Part shown: piece after piece, positions 1 through 9,329 of the stretch
Layout of the letters: each line of letters begins with the position of its first letter
Numbering within the stretch: the stretch's first letter is position 1
Assembly: GCA_963730225.1 (NCBI GenBank)
Contig: CAVSQX010000004.1
Span: 1,178,001 to 1,242,000 of the forward strand
DNA length: 64,000 nt
Origin: CAVSQX01 sp963730225
GTDB taxonomy: Bacteria; Planctomycetota; Phycisphaerae; Tepidisphaerales; Tepidisphaeraceae
Direction: 5' to 3'
Made by a program: the position numbers and the translations under genes
The notes under the pieces: model-generated
What the model saw: only the letters and a program-made list of their open reading frames with translations
Told to the model about the DNA's origin: nothing
Database searches by the model: none

Positions 1-2808
1 AATTCGTCGTCGGTCACGGTGACCTACTCGATTCAGGCGCCAACCGCCGCCGGCTGGGGAGCCGCCGACGCGGGAATCTACACGTTCACCTTGAATTCCA
101 ATCAGGTCGCCAACATTCGCCACACGTTCATCACCGGCAGCGTGCTGGGAACCCCGACGCTACAAACGATCGGGAACCTTTCGATCGCCCCCGCCGGGGC
201 TTTGCCGTATGTGAGCGACATCGCCATCGCCACCGATTCCTCCGGCAACGCGCACATCGCCTACATCGACAGCCTTTCGGGCGTCATCGAATACATCACT
301 TACTCCGCCTCGGGACACTTTTCGCCGCTGCAAATCGTCGATCCCGCACCCGGCAACGCGCAGGACATCGCCATCGCGGTGGGCGGCTCGACATCCTACG
401 TCGCCTACTTCGATTCGACCGCGGGCGAATTGAAGCTGGCCGTCAACTCCGGCAGCGGATGGCACATCAGCGTCGTCGATCCAGCCACGGATGTCGGCGA
501 AAATCCATCGCTGGCTTTCAACGCACAAGGCCAGTTGGTGATTTCTTACTTCGACGACGTCAACGATGCCCTGAAACTGGCCGTGCGAAACGGCACGCAC
601 TTCACCATTTCCACCGTAGACAACTCCAGCGGCGTGGGTCTGTTCAGCAGCATCGCGCTGAATCCGCACACGCACGAACTGGGCATCGCGTACCAGGACG
701 CCACCAACGGCGATCTGAAGCTGGCCACGCAATCCGGCAGCTCGTTCAGCACGGCGGCGATTCCCAACACGGATGCGAGCGGCCAGCAGATCTCGCTGGC
801 GTTCACGCGCAGTGGTTTGGCGACGCTTGCGTATTACGACGTGGCCGGGAATTCCTCCGATGTGATCCAGTTCAACAGCGGCGCGTGGGGCTCCGTCGCC
901 ACCTTCGGCACGGCCGGCCCCGACTCGACCGTCTCGGGAACTCAGCTGCTCCTGACACCCGGCGCGACGCAGACCGCGGATGATGTCTTCGTCGATAACG
1001 GCGCTACCGCCTTGAATCTTGGCACCACAGCCAGCGGGGTTTCTTCCACCACGATTTTCAGCGAAGCCGGGCCGATTGCCGCCTCCGCGATGACTCCCAG
1101 CGGTGCGATCGACATGCTCACGCAGCCGACCGGCGAAACCTACGCCCTGCTGCTGGTTCAGCCGGCCCCGGCACCCGTAAAAGCCGGCGCGAGCAAGACA
1201 TTCAACGAAACGATTCCAGGCCTGGCGGAAATCTACGGCGGCGGCGATGCGGGACTGCCCGACTCCGGTGGGCAGGCGCCGGTCACCATCACGCTGCCGG
1301 CCAATCCAACGGTGGTAACTTTTACCACCGTCAGCGGCACGATCTCGCTGAACAGCCAGGGTGGGTTCAACAATCCCGATGGCGATGTCACCAGCGGAAG
1401 CTATGGAGTTTCTTCTTCGAGCACGACCGCCTACGGCGGATTATCGGGAATCAGCGCCCCGGACGAGGGAGAACTCGTCGGCGCGTTCGTCAGCAATGCC
1501 GGGCCAAGCGGAACGGCTCCAGCCTCTCTTGACTTCATCACCACGGGGACGAATTTCACCACACTTTCGCCGCTGCTCAACCAGGTGTTCTACATCGGTG
1601 ACGGCAAGACCGGCGACCAGACGGGCGCGATTCAGCAATTCGATGTTCCCGCCGGCGCCACCAAGCTGCTGCTGGGAATTCCCGATGCCGAGGGCTACAA
1701 CGGCACGCCCGGCTCCTACTCCGACAATTCCGGTGATTTCACCGCGACGCTCGAGGTTAAGACGGGCGCCGCAACCACCGGCGGTCCGCTGGCGTTCAAG
1801 GTCGTCGGCGTCGACAAGAAAATCAGCTACGTTCAAAGCAGCACTGCTGCCCCAACCACTCCGTCGGTTGATCTCAGCGGGGATCCGGGAACGTACGACA
1901 TGAACGCGACGTTCGACACCGAGTCTTTCCCGTCGCCCGCGATTTCTTCCGCCACCGTCACAACGCCCGGCTCAAGCAGCCTCAGCCTCAATTCCGCCGA
2001 CAGTTTTGCCTCGGACAACTGGTACGGCTCGCAATCCGCCTTGGACACAGCGTATCCCGACGGCAGCTACAGCGTGGCCGTTACGACCAATACGGCCGGC
2101 GTCAAAACATTCAATCTCAGCCTCACCGGCGACAGCTATCCAACCGCTCCGGATATCACGAACTTCACCGCTCTTCAGTCCGCCAACGTCGCCCAGCCCA
2201 TCCCCGTCACCTGGGCGCCGTTTACCGGAGGCGTCTCAGGCGACGTTATCCAGTTGCGTGTCCTGAGCACCGCTGGCGCGGTCGTTTACGAGACTCCGCT
2301 CGTCGATGCTGGGCATCTCGACGGCACGGCGACCGGCACAACCATCCCCGCCCACACGCTCACCGCCGGCCAAACTTACATCGGCGAAGTGGCCTTCTAC
2401 AAAGTCATCACCAGCAATACGACAACCTATCCCGGCGCCAGAGTCGGCAGCGGCTACGGCGCGGTCACTCAGTTCTACATCAACCTCGCCGCGCCCAACG
2501 CCTCCATCGCCGGGACTTTCGACGAAGTGGCCGACTCTGTCTTTAACGACACTGGCTCGCTTCAACTGAGCCTCAGCGGCAATGTCATCTCCGGTACGGC
2601 CACGCAGAGTGGAACGCTGGAAGGAACCGTCACCGGCACGATCACCGGTTCCAGTTTTGTCATCTACTACACGAACACTACGACCGACATCGGGTTCACA
2701 TTTACCTACACGGGAACCATCAGCTCCGACGGCACCACGCTGCTCGGCGTTTATAAGAATTCCGATGGGGTGACCGACCCGGCGCTCACGTTCGTCCGGG
2801 GAATGTGA
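1..2808 (+). CDS. Secreted beta-propeller-like protein, 5' end outside window
   Basis: The reading frame is open from base 1 and ends with TGA at 2808, so the start lies upstream of the window; at least 935 codons are present. The first 400 or so residues carry repeats of the form 'IAIATDSSGNAHIAYID' alternating with 'LKLAV' strands, which is the look of a sialidase or BNR-like beta-propeller. The middle is Gly/Ser/Thr-rich and beta-strand-like. The last 100 residues form a separate small domain beginning near 'AGTFDEVADSVF'. There are no membrane segments and few charged clusters, as expected for a large exported or surface protein. No catalytic residues are recognisable, so the function is unknown. 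The next gene, aat, follows on the same strand after 77 bases. Confidence 0.8.
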   Translation, partial: NSSSVTVTYSIQAPTAAGWGAADAGIYTFTLNSNQVANIRHTFITGSVLGTPTLQTIGNLSIAPAGALPYVSDIAIATDSSGNAHIAYIDSLSGVIEYITYSASGHFSPLQIVDPAPGNAQDIAIAVGGSTSYVAYFDSTAGELKLAVNSGSGWHISVVDPATDVGENPSLAFNAQGQLVISYFDDVNDALKLAVRNGTHFTISTVDNSSGVGLFSSIALNPHTHELGIAYQDATNGDLKLATQSGSSFSTAAIPNTDASGQQISLAFTRSGLATLAYYDVAGNSSDVIQFNSGAWGSVATFGTAGPDSTVSGTQLLLTPGATQTADDVFVDNGATALNLGTTASGVSSTTIFSEAGPIAASAMTPSGAIDMLTQPTGETYALLLVQPAPAPVKAGASKTFNETIPGLAEIYGGGDAGLPDSGGQAPVTITLPANPTVVTFTTVSGTISLNSQGGFNNPDGDVTSGSYGVSSSSTTAYGGLSGISAPDEGELVGAFVSNAGPSGTAPASLDFITTGTNFTTLSPLLNQVFYIGDGKTGDQTGAIQQFDVPAGATKLLLGIPDAEGYNGTPGSYSDNSGDFTATLEVKTGAATTGGPLAFKVVGVDKKISYVQSSTAAPTTPSVDLSGDPGTYDMNATFDTESFPSPAISSATVTTPGSSSLSLNSADSFASDNWYGSQSALDTAYPDGSYSVAVTTNTAGVKTFNLSLTGDSYPTAPDITNFTALQSANVAQPIPVTWAPFTGGVSGDVIQLRVLSTAGAVVYETPLVDAGHLDGTATGTTIPAHTLTAGQTYIGEVAFYKVITSNTTTYPGARVGSGYGAVTQFYINLAAPNASIAGTFDEVADSVFNDTGSLQLSLSGNVISGTATQSGTLEGTVTGTITGSSFVIYYTNTTTDIGFTFTYTGTISSDGTTLLGVYKNSDGVTDPALTFVRGM

Positions 2809-2885
2809 GCCGCCTTTTCCTCGACCGCTGATTTTGCATTCGTCGGCTTCCTTCACACGGGCAGCTCATGGGATACTCATGCCCC

Positions 2886-3476
2886 ATGCCCGATGTTCGG
2901 TTGGATCCCCAGACGCTTCTCTCGGCCTACGCCCAGGGCGCGTTTCCGATGGCCGACGCCGACGGCGTCATCCGCTTGTACACCGCTGATCCGCGCGGGA
3001 TCATTCCGCTGGAAACATTTCATGTTCCCAAAACGCTCGCCCAACTGATTCGCAACGCCAAGGGGCTGGAGATTCGAGTCGATCACGATTTCTCCGCCGT
3101 CATGCGAGCCTGCGGGCGGCTTCGCTCGGACGGCACCTGGATCAACGAAAAGCTCATCGCCGCCTACCAACGGATTCACGAAATGGGGCTGGCCCACAGC
3201 GTCGAGACCTGGTGGGACGGCCAGCTCGCCGGCGGGCTGTACGGCGTGAGCCTCGGCGGCGCATTTTTCGGCGAGAGCATGTTTCACACTCGCCGTGACG
3301 CCAGCAAGATCGCACTGGTTTGGCTGGTGAATCGGCTCAAGGAGCGCGGCTACGAATTGCTCGACGCCCAGAACTCGACATCGCACCTTCGCCGATTCGG
3401 CTGCATAGAAATCCCCGCGGTCGATTACCTGCGCCGGCTGCGATCGGCGCTGAAGAAGCAATGCGATTTCGTGTAG
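2886..3476 (+). CDS. aat: Leucyl/phenylalanyl-tRNA--protein transferase
   Basis: Aat moves Leu or Phe from aminoacyl-tRNA to the N-terminus of proteins bearing Arg or Lys, creating an N-degron for ClpS/ClpAP in the cytoplasm. The 196-residue product matches the family end to end: 'AYAQGAFPM' near the start, 'DPRGIIPLE', 'DGTWINEKLIAAY', 'AHSVETW', 'GGLYGVSLGGAFFGESMF', 'DASKIALVWL' and 'LLDAQNSTSHLRRFGCIEI'. The usual family length is about 200-230 residues. I chose ATG 2886 because conservation begins right after it; an in-frame ATG at 2868 would add six residues. It stands alone between the upstream secreted protein and a convergent membrane-protein gene. Confidence 0.95.
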   Translation: MPDVRLDPQTLLSAYAQGAFPMADADGVIRLYTADPRGIIPLETFHVPKTLAQLIRNAKGLEIRVDHDFSAVMRACGRLRSDGTWINEKLIAAYQRIHEMGLAHSVETWWDGQLAGGLYGVSLGGAFFGESMFHTRRDASKIALVWLVNRLKERGYELLDAQNSTSHLRRFGCIEIPAVDYLRRLRSALKKQCDFV

Positions 3477-3535
3477 CCCCGCCGAGCCATCTTCTATCCT
3501 CCATCCTCAATTTCAGTCGCCGCTGCCGCTGGCGG

Positions 3536-4381
3536 CTATGATTTGGGCCGGGTATTCACTTCCTCCACTTCCACCGGCTCCTGCTTCGGATTCTCCACCA
3601 GCGAAGTTCGTTGATGCAGAATCCCATCCAGATTTTTCCACAGAAACACGAGGAAGAGAATGTTCGGCCAGCGTTTGACGACTTGTCCGGAGGCATTGAT
3701 CGCTTCCAGATCGCCGGCTCCCATGCCCAGAATGGTTTCAAAGATATCGCGGTACTGGGTGCGGAATTTGAGCCCGGAGCGATCGGTCACTTCGCTGCCT
3801 TCGCCCAGAAACCATTCCTCGATGGAATTGGGCGTAAAAGTTTTTCGTCCCCAGCTGAACGTCTCGAAAAGCGATCCGAGCCAAACCGGCAGCAGAATCC
3901 AACTGACGACCGTCGCCGTGCCCGGATCCAGCCGCGGCGAGAGCGAATGGAAGTACGCCAGAAGCGGGGTGAGGATGGCGATGTGCTTGAGGTCTTCCAG
4001 ATACCGCCCCACCAGCCATGCGAAGGAGAAGATTCCCAGCCACAGAAGAATCTTCGTCGTGCTGACGTCGAACAGCACCGTCACCAGCGTGTAGAGCAGC
4101 ACCCAAACATAAATCCATCCCCAGAAGACCGCGGTGCTGGGAAAGTGTCGTACGAACGGCGCGCCGATGAAGCCGATCAGCACCAGCGCCCAGAGGAAGA
4201 AGGATTGATGCACGGAGTAGACGCGGATCTCTTCCGAACAGCTCTTTCCGCGGACCAGATGAGCGAACAGGCCAAATCCGGTTCCGACCCAGACGAGAAA
4301 TCCGAAGATTCGGCGAAGAAACGATTCGTGATGATGTGTCGCCACCGGAGCAGCCGGTGCGGTGTTGGGAGGTGATGGCAT
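3536..4381 (-). CDS. Hypothetical multi-pass membrane protein
   Basis: The 281-residue product starts 'MPSPPNTAPAAPVATHHHES'; an in-frame ATG at 4444 would add 21 unlikely residues. It has about five hydrophobic segments, including 'IFGFLVWVGTGFGLFAHLV', 'FFLWALVLIGFIGAPFV', 'FWGWIYVWVLLYTLVTVLF' and 'ILLWLGIFSFAWLVG'. A soluble C-terminal part of about 90 residues contains 'WGRKTFTPNSIEEWFLGEG' and ends in an acidic tail. I do not recognise a family. It lies downstream of, and in the same direction as, the 410-residue membrane protein at 4503-5735, and the two may form a small operon. Confidence 0.75.
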   Translation of the reverse strand: MPSPPNTAPAAPVATHHHESFLRRIFGFLVWVGTGFGLFAHLVRGKSCSEEIRVYSVHQSFFLWALVLIGFIGAPFVRHFPSTAVFWGWIYVWVLLYTLVTVLFDVSTTKILLWLGIFSFAWLVGRYLEDLKHIAILTPLLAYFHSLSPRLDPGTATVVSWILLPVWLGSLFETFSWGRKTFTPNSIEEWFLGEGSEVTDRSGLKFRTQYRDIFETILGMGAGDLEAINASGQVVKRWPNILFLVFLWKNLDGILHQRTSLVENPKQEPVEVEEVNTRPKS

Positions 4382-4502
4382 TAGGGAATTGTAATTGCCA
4401 ATCGCAGATTGGAACAGTTTCCCGCATTTACCCGGCAGCGCCACGCTCTGACTTCTGGCCGACGTAAAAACCCGGTCCGCCGACGCAACGCGGATTACGG
4501 GG

Positions 4503-5735
4503 CTACGTACCGTTCAGTCCCTCGCGAGCCGGCCGAGGTCGCGCCAAGCTAATCGCCGCGCCCAGCAGAAGGAAAAAGAACGACGCCAGCACCGAAGCCA
4601 AACCCCATCCAGCCACCGATTTTGGAATCATCCAATTTGTGACATCCATCGCCCATGTCCAGCATCGCCAGGAAAAATGTCCGACGGCTTGCATCGACGG
4701 CCCAAAAAAGAATGCGGTTGCCATCATTCCGCCCGCGGCCAGGAACCACGCGGCCAGCGGTTGCAGGAAACAGTAAACGTACGTGAGGTACGCCCCGCCT
4801 GTGGCCAACGACGTTGGGGTGATCGTGGTCGGCGAAACGCGGCCAAGGGAAAACATCAGAACGTGCGGATTGTTCAGCGAGACGATGACGGCGGCCAGCG
4901 GCAGCAAGGCCAGGATCGATCGCAATTGCGTGGCCGTTGCCGGCGAAACCGGAGTCGCGCCTTTCATCACGATCGCCAACGCCAGCAGCAACGGCGCCGC
5001 CATCGCACCGAAATACTCGACGTTGTACACATAATGCAGAATGCTCACGTGCGCGATCAGAGAAATCAGCGGCAGCGTCGCGAACACGGCCAGGGGACCA
5101 CCCAGCGCGGCCAGCGGGGGGTCTCCCGTGGCCTTTGCGAGCAACTCGCCCACGACCGCCGTCAGGCCGACGATCCACCAGAGGATGTAGAAGTTCGCGG
5201 ATGAAACCGTTCCATGATCGATATGTCGCAGCACGCACGGAATCGCCAGCAAAGCCGCGATCTGGATCATGATCGAGGCAAACCTTGCCGGCGACAGTTC
5301 CGTCCGCAGCGCCCGCATCGCCAGCCGCAGTTTCATCGCCGCCAGCGCCAGCAGCACGACACCGACCACGATTCCCATATCCAGGTTTGCCGTCGCAACT
5401 TCGGCGTTGAGGAACGTGACATCGACGAGGAAAAACGCTTCGAGAATCAACAGGATTTTCCCGTCGCGCATCAGACGCCGTTCCAGCAGCAGCCAGGCCA
5501 GCCCAATCAGGGCGGCCTCGTAAATATTGATGGTGGCAATCAACAGCAGCAGCCGACGCAGCGGCAGCGACAGCCAGGAAAGTGAATTGGTCATTGCCAA
5601 ACATCCGCCCAGCATGCAGGCGGCGCTGATCAGGTAGAATGGATTGCGGTCTGCGATTTCGCCCAGCCGGCGCGACCACCACGATAAAGTTGGCGGAACC
5701 ACCGGATCGATTATTGGATTGGGAGTGTCGGACAT
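4503..5735 (-). CDS. Hypothetical polytopic membrane protein
   Basis: This 410-residue protein has roughly ten hydrophobic segments, for example 'FYLISAACMLGGCLAM', 'LLLLIATINIYEAALIGLAW', 'MGIVVGVVLLALAAM', 'NFYILWWIVGLTAVVGELL' and a last one near 'FFFLLLGAAISLA'. The N-terminus is short, proline-rich and cytoplasmic-looking. There are no transporter or enzyme signatures that I recognise. The adjacent downstream gene on the same strand also encodes a membrane protein. The start at ATG 5735 gives a natural Ser/Asp/Pro-rich lead-in before the first helix. Confidence 0.75.
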   Translation of the reverse strand: MSDTPNPIIDPVVPPTLSWWSRRLGEIADRNPFYLISAACMLGGCLAMTNSLSWLSLPLRRLLLLIATINIYEAALIGLAWLLLERRLMRDGKILLILEAFFLVDVTFLNAEVATANLDMGIVVGVVLLALAAMKLRLAMRALRTELSPARFASIMIQIAALLAIPCVLRHIDHGTVSSANFYILWWIVGLTAVVGELLAKATGDPPLAALGGPLAVFATLPLISLIAHVSILHYVYNVEYFGAMAAPLLLALAIVMKGATPVSPATATQLRSILALLPLAAVIVSLNNPHVLMFSLGRVSPTTITPTSLATGGAYLTYVYCFLQPLAAWFLAAGGMMATAFFFGPSMQAVGHFSWRCWTWAMDVTNWMIPKSVAGWGLASVLASFFFLLLGAAISLARPRPAREGLNGT

Positions 5736-6305
5736 AATTCCTCCGCGGGGCGCACGATCACCACTGGCGATCGAGGCGCGATGTCAAAACAAAACTCGAT
5801 TACGACGCTGGTGTTGAAGCGATCAGAAGAGATTCCGTCCCTTCTTCGCCGCCGCCGCGGATGTGGAATCGATCCAATGAGAGAGATGATGGCCGCAAGC
5901 GACCACATCGCGCAGACCGACGAGTGCGATTTGAAAACCCCCTCGGACATGGGTCCCGGGACCCAAAGACGCCTCGGAATGCCGATCGGCAAACCGCATA
6001 CAATTACTATGCGTTTGGCCAGTAAAAGTTCTGTACGAATCTTTACAGCGGCCGGCGCCCGCAGCACTTTGCCGCCAACGGCTTTCTGACGCTCGGCGCA
6101 TGCCCGGCCACACAATCGGAAAAACTCGTCGCGGTGCGGCATGGCGATTCCGAGGCGTCGACATCGGCGTAGCGCTTATCGGTCTCGGCAGCTAAAGCGT
6201 AATATCCGGCTGACTTGCTCGTCTATGGATTGCCGCCGCGGTCAATGTACTCTCTCGCATTCGCGCCGCTGAGTGATATCGTAACTGAGGTTGTGAGCTT
6301 GGCAC
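5736..6305. other. Intergenic stretch without a supportable gene
   Basis: About 570 bases lie between the divergent genes at 4503-5735 and 6306-7985. Short open frames occur on both strands but none has a ribosome binding site, family resemblance or membrane or signal features, and they overlap one another. Promoters for both neighbours must lie here, but I could not pick one with confidence. Confidence 0.5.
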
Positions 6306-7985
6306 GTGATTTCCTTGGCGCCGGGGATGGGCTGGCCGATGCTTCGAATTTCGCCGCGATTGATTCTGGCTGCGCTGTCGACGTTGGCGGCGGCGGCGAT
6401 TTTGTTTTGGGCCAAGGCTGATCCGGTTCCGCAGGATGCGTCGGCGCGGGTGACATCAGCAGCGTTTTGGGCGGCGGTAGGCCGGACCGACGTGGCAAGG
6501 AGGCCGAGCGATATCGTAGTGTATCCGCCGCATCGGGGCGTGCAGTTGGTGGAGTGCGTGGGGCACCCGGCGGGAGCGGCGAAGGGGGCATGGAAATATC
6601 TTTATGTTTCAACGCCAGACGGCCAACCGACGGTGGAAGCGCGGTTGACGACGCTGGGCGTGGCGTTCCGCACGCCGTGGCAGGAGGCGGTGTGGGTTCG
6701 AAATGCGCCGTGGGTGGGCTTCGCATTGGCGGCGGTGCTGGTGGCATGGGGATGGGCGGCGGCGGCGGTGAAACTGGTCAAGGAGGCGACCACGAAAAGG
6801 TCGACGCCTGAACCGGTCGCGGCGGCGGCGAAGATTACGTCGGCGGATCTTCAGAAGCTGCACGCTCTCGACGACGAAATCGAACACAATCTGGCGACAA
6901 CGGGCGCGTCGATTCCAACTGAATCGCCGGCGGCCGCTACGGCGCCGGCCGGGGCGCCGGTGACGCTGAGCGGCGGCCCGTTGCAGCCGCTGGAAAAGCC
7001 GGTGCAAAAAGAAAAGGATTATCGCGGCGAGTTTTACCCGGTCTCGCGGAAGAAGGACGACGGGTTTTCGATAGTGGAATTGCTGGTGATTATCGGCATT
7101 CTGAGTCTACTAATCGCGCTGTTGCTTCCGACCCTGACCGGAGCCCGGCGCGACGCCAATGCGATCGCCTGCGCCGCCAACCTGCGCAGCATCGCACAGG
7201 GATTGGGAGTTTACGAAGTCGAAAACAACGGATGCATTCCAGCCTCTTACAGTTACACGGGCCAGGCTGTTATCGACGGCGTGCAAACCTACAACTCGCA
7301 GGGGTACACACACTGGAGCTTTTTTCTTTACCACACTCTCTCCACACCGCTCAGCGCTTTTACTTGCCCGGAACTGGATCAGGGTGGATTGCCCCCTACC
7401 AATACGACGGCCGACAACCTGGAGCCGGGGCAGGTGATTGAGGTGCCGGGCGTCATTGATCAACAAGTTCCGCGAGTGGCGTACACGCTGAATGAAGCGC
7501 TTTCGCCGCGGAATAAATTCGTTCTGGGGTTTCAGAGCGCGGTGCGGACATACCATTTCATCCGCGCATCGTCGGTGCCGCATTCCAGCAGCACGATCCT
7601 GGCTACCGAATGGGGCAACAACGGCGGTCGGGTGGCGGCGACGGTGTCGAGCAATTTTTACGTCTACAGCCATCGCCCGGTGCACGGATTTGTGGGGCTG
7701 GACGGCACGTTGGATATGTATCAACTGAAGCCAGGCGTGCCATACCGTCAGGTGACGGCGGCCGATTTGGATCCCGACCCGGGCACCGCCGCGTCGTCCA
7801 CCACGCGGCTGGATTGGGTGGGACGAAATCACGGAAGATTGACGAATTACCCGGATCAGCGACGAAGTAATTTCCTGTACCTGGATGGACATGTCGAATG
7901 CAAAAGTATCTACGATACGCTTCGGCCATTCGAATGGGGAGAAACTTTTTACACGCTCGACCCCAACGGCGATTTGCAGCAGTGA
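6306..7985 (+). CDS. Fused membrane protein with internal pseudopilin domain
   Basis: The 559-residue frame has two parts. Residues 1-250 hold a hydrophobic segment near residues 20-36, a second one at 'FALAAVLVAWGWAAAAV' and an Ala/Pro linker. At about residue 258 comes a class III prepilin motif, 'GFSIVELLVIIGI', followed by a DUF1559-like pseudopilin body ending with the usual 'YLDGHVECK' region. Prepilin peptidase normally cleaves near the N-terminus, so an internal site is unusual. Two readings are possible. It may be a genuine fusion, or the pseudopilin may start separately, for instance at the in-frame GTG 7002, with an indel hiding the end of the first gene. ATG 6339 is an alternative start for the N-terminal part. 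The role is probably pilus- or type II secretion-like surface assembly. Confidence 0.75.
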   Translation: MISLAPGMGWPMLRISPRLILAALSTLAAAAILFWAKADPVPQDASARVTSAAFWAAVGRTDVARRPSDIVVYPPHRGVQLVECVGHPAGAAKGAWKYLYVSTPDGQPTVEARLTTLGVAFRTPWQEAVWVRNAPWVGFALAAVLVAWGWAAAAVKLVKEATTKRSTPEPVAAAAKITSADLQKLHALDDEIEHNLATTGASIPTESPAAATAPAGAPVTLSGGPLQPLEKPVQKEKDYRGEFYPVSRKKDDGFSIVELLVIIGILSLLIALLLPTLTGARRDANAIACAANLRSIAQGLGVYEVENNGCIPASYSYTGQAVIDGVQTYNSQGYTHWSFFLYHTLSTPLSAFTCPELDQGGLPPTNTTADNLEPGQVIEVPGVIDQQVPRVAYTLNEALSPRNKFVLGFQSAVRTYHFIRASSVPHSSSTILATEWGNNGGRVAATVSSNFYVYSHRPVHGFVGLDGTLDMYQLKPGVPYRQVTAADLDPDPGTAASSTTRLDWVGRNHGRLTNYPDQRRSNFLYLDGHVECKSIYDTLRPFEWGETFYTLDPNGDLQQ

Positions 7986-8052
7986 ACGGTCGCTCTGAGC
8001 TTACGATCCGGGTTTTCGCAGAACATCAGGGCCGGCGCAGGAGGATATGAAA

Positions 8053-8624
8053 TCACGTTGGACACGGCGGGATTGCTCCGCATTCAGGGCAACGCGCGGG
8101 AGTGGCGCGAAGATCGTATCCGCAACAGGGGCAGTGGCCGGGAGGAGGTTGTTTGTGGAGGAGCCGGCGGACGGGCAAGATGGTGCTGAGAACAAGAATC
8201 AACCAGCACGGGATCGCGACGGGGTGGATGGCAACGTACATGCCCGCAACATTTTTGGTGACGGGGGCGATGAAGTGCAAGCCAAAGAGGTTTTGAATTC
8301 GTGGGCGAGCGGTGAGGACGAAAAAGAAATAGGGAGGCTGAATCGGTCTGTTGGCGGCGGCCGGGACGAATTCTTTTGCGAGAATGCCGGGCGCAATTTG
8401 TGGAGCGACCACCAAATCGGCGGAAATGTGCGCGTCGGGGGTAAATGGAATGTAGCGACAATGGAGATGGATCATCTCGTCGTTGGAGACGGTAAAACGC
8501 ACCGCACGGTCGGGAAGCGCAAAGCGGATTAGCTTCGAGGGATAGCTGAGCGTCCAAAGACAGCGGTGGCGATGCAAAGCAGCAGAGAAGCCGCGGAGAG
8601 CAAATCGAAAAGGCGCGGCTTCAT
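8053..8624 (-). pseudogene. Membrane protein with C-terminal zinc ribbon, frameshifted
   Basis: Read from ATG 8624 the protein begins 'MKPRLFDLLSAASLLLC' with a membrane segment and hits a stop at 8529. The neighbouring frame continues from there with 'LIRFALPDRAVRF' through to the end at 8053. The C-terminal half has one more membrane segment ('CWLILVLSTILP') and ends with 'CPCCGYDLRATPARCPECG', a four-cysteine zinc-ribbon tail common in planctomycete membrane proteins. A single indel near 8525-8540 restores a product of about 190 residues. ATG 8624 overlaps the stop of the upstream gene as ATGA, which argues for translational coupling and for a real gene with a sequence error rather than decay. 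The function is unknown. Confidence 0.7.
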
Positions 8625-8941
8625 GGGTGCTGGTGAAGCTGGCCTGAAATGTCGTACCGAGTGAATTGGGCGATCTGCGCGTTGCAATTGCGGATAATTC
8701 TGTCGTCACGCCAAGCGCCGCGAAGACTGAGCACGGGAATAATCAACAGAATCACGAGGAAGGTGGGGTCGGCACGCTGATAGCTGGAAACGAACCAGTA
8801 GCTGCCCAGAATCGCCAGCAGGATGTTTAGAAACCAGGACCGATACGTGCGGCGACGCAGACGCTGCCAGGTTACCAAGGCCTGGGCTTGGGCTTCGGTC
8901 ATGACGTTGGGGATAATAGGTTTAATGAGAATAGAAATCAT
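8621..8941 (-). CDS. Small membrane protein, MTEAQAQA type
   Basis: This 106-residue protein has a hydrophobic N-terminus ('MISILIKPIIPNV'), then 'MTEAQAQALVTWQRLRRRTY', then two membrane helices around 'FLNILLAILGSYWFV' and 'FLVILLIIPVLSL'. I chose ATG 8941 because the DNA from 8951 down to 8881 is repeated, diverged, at 10625-10556, so the conserved block begins just upstream of it; ATG 8902 is possible. It precedes and overlaps the zinc-ribbon membrane protein gene by four bases, forming a two-gene unit. No family is recognised. Confidence 0.65.
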   Translation of the reverse strand: MISILIKPIIPNVMTEAQAQALVTWQRLRRRTYRSWFLNILLAILGSYWFVSSYQRADPTFLVILLIIPVLSLRGAWRDDRIIRNCNAQIAQFTRYDISGQLHQHP

Positions 8942-9137
8942 GCGACGCACGAAGTGCATCGTGCGACTCGATGTGGTCATGGTGGCAAGCAGCGTGTCGG
9001 GGGCCTTCGGAGTGGCAAATCCGCGATTCGACGAGACGGAGAACCCATGGATTCATCGGCACTTAGCACGGTATTTGGTAATTAGCATTCTTTTGCGTTG
9101 ACAAAGGCGCATTTCGTGATACTGGTATTATTACTGA

Positions 9138-9267
9138 GATCGCTCGGGGGCAACACGTGCAAACACGCAGACATGTGCTGCCTTTGGCGATCACGTGAGG
9201 AGAGCCAAAGCAATGGCTCTGCGTCTTTCCTGTTTTAGGTCGGGTTCTGGACGCAAAAAAACTGCGT
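9138..9267 (+). promoter_or_regulatory. Structured 5' leader with three hairpins
   Basis: Three hairpins lie in a row upstream of the PEP-CTERM gene that starts at 9330. The first is long: GATCGC 9138-9143 pairs with GCGATC 9187-9192, and inside it GGCA 9149-9152 and CACGTG 9154-9159 pair with CATGTG 9172-9177 and TGCC 9179-9182. The second pairs AGAGCC 9201-9206 with GGCTCT 9215-9220. The third pairs ACGCA 9251-9255 with TGCGT 9263-9267. A TTGACA box at 9098-9103 lies just upstream and could be a -35 element, though no good -10 is seen at the right spacing. It does not match a riboswitch class I know. It is a candidate cis-regulatory RNA. Confidence 0.5.
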
Positions 9268-9329
9268 GGAGTCGGGGCCCGGGAAGGTCCGCGTCTCCTT
9301 TTCGGACCCTCGTTTTGCGAGGTGCTCTT

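Noticed and set aside
9138..9267. c-di-GMP (GEMM) riboswitch
   Set aside because: The conserved GEMM core and tetraloop-receptor features were not found; only generic hairpins are seen.
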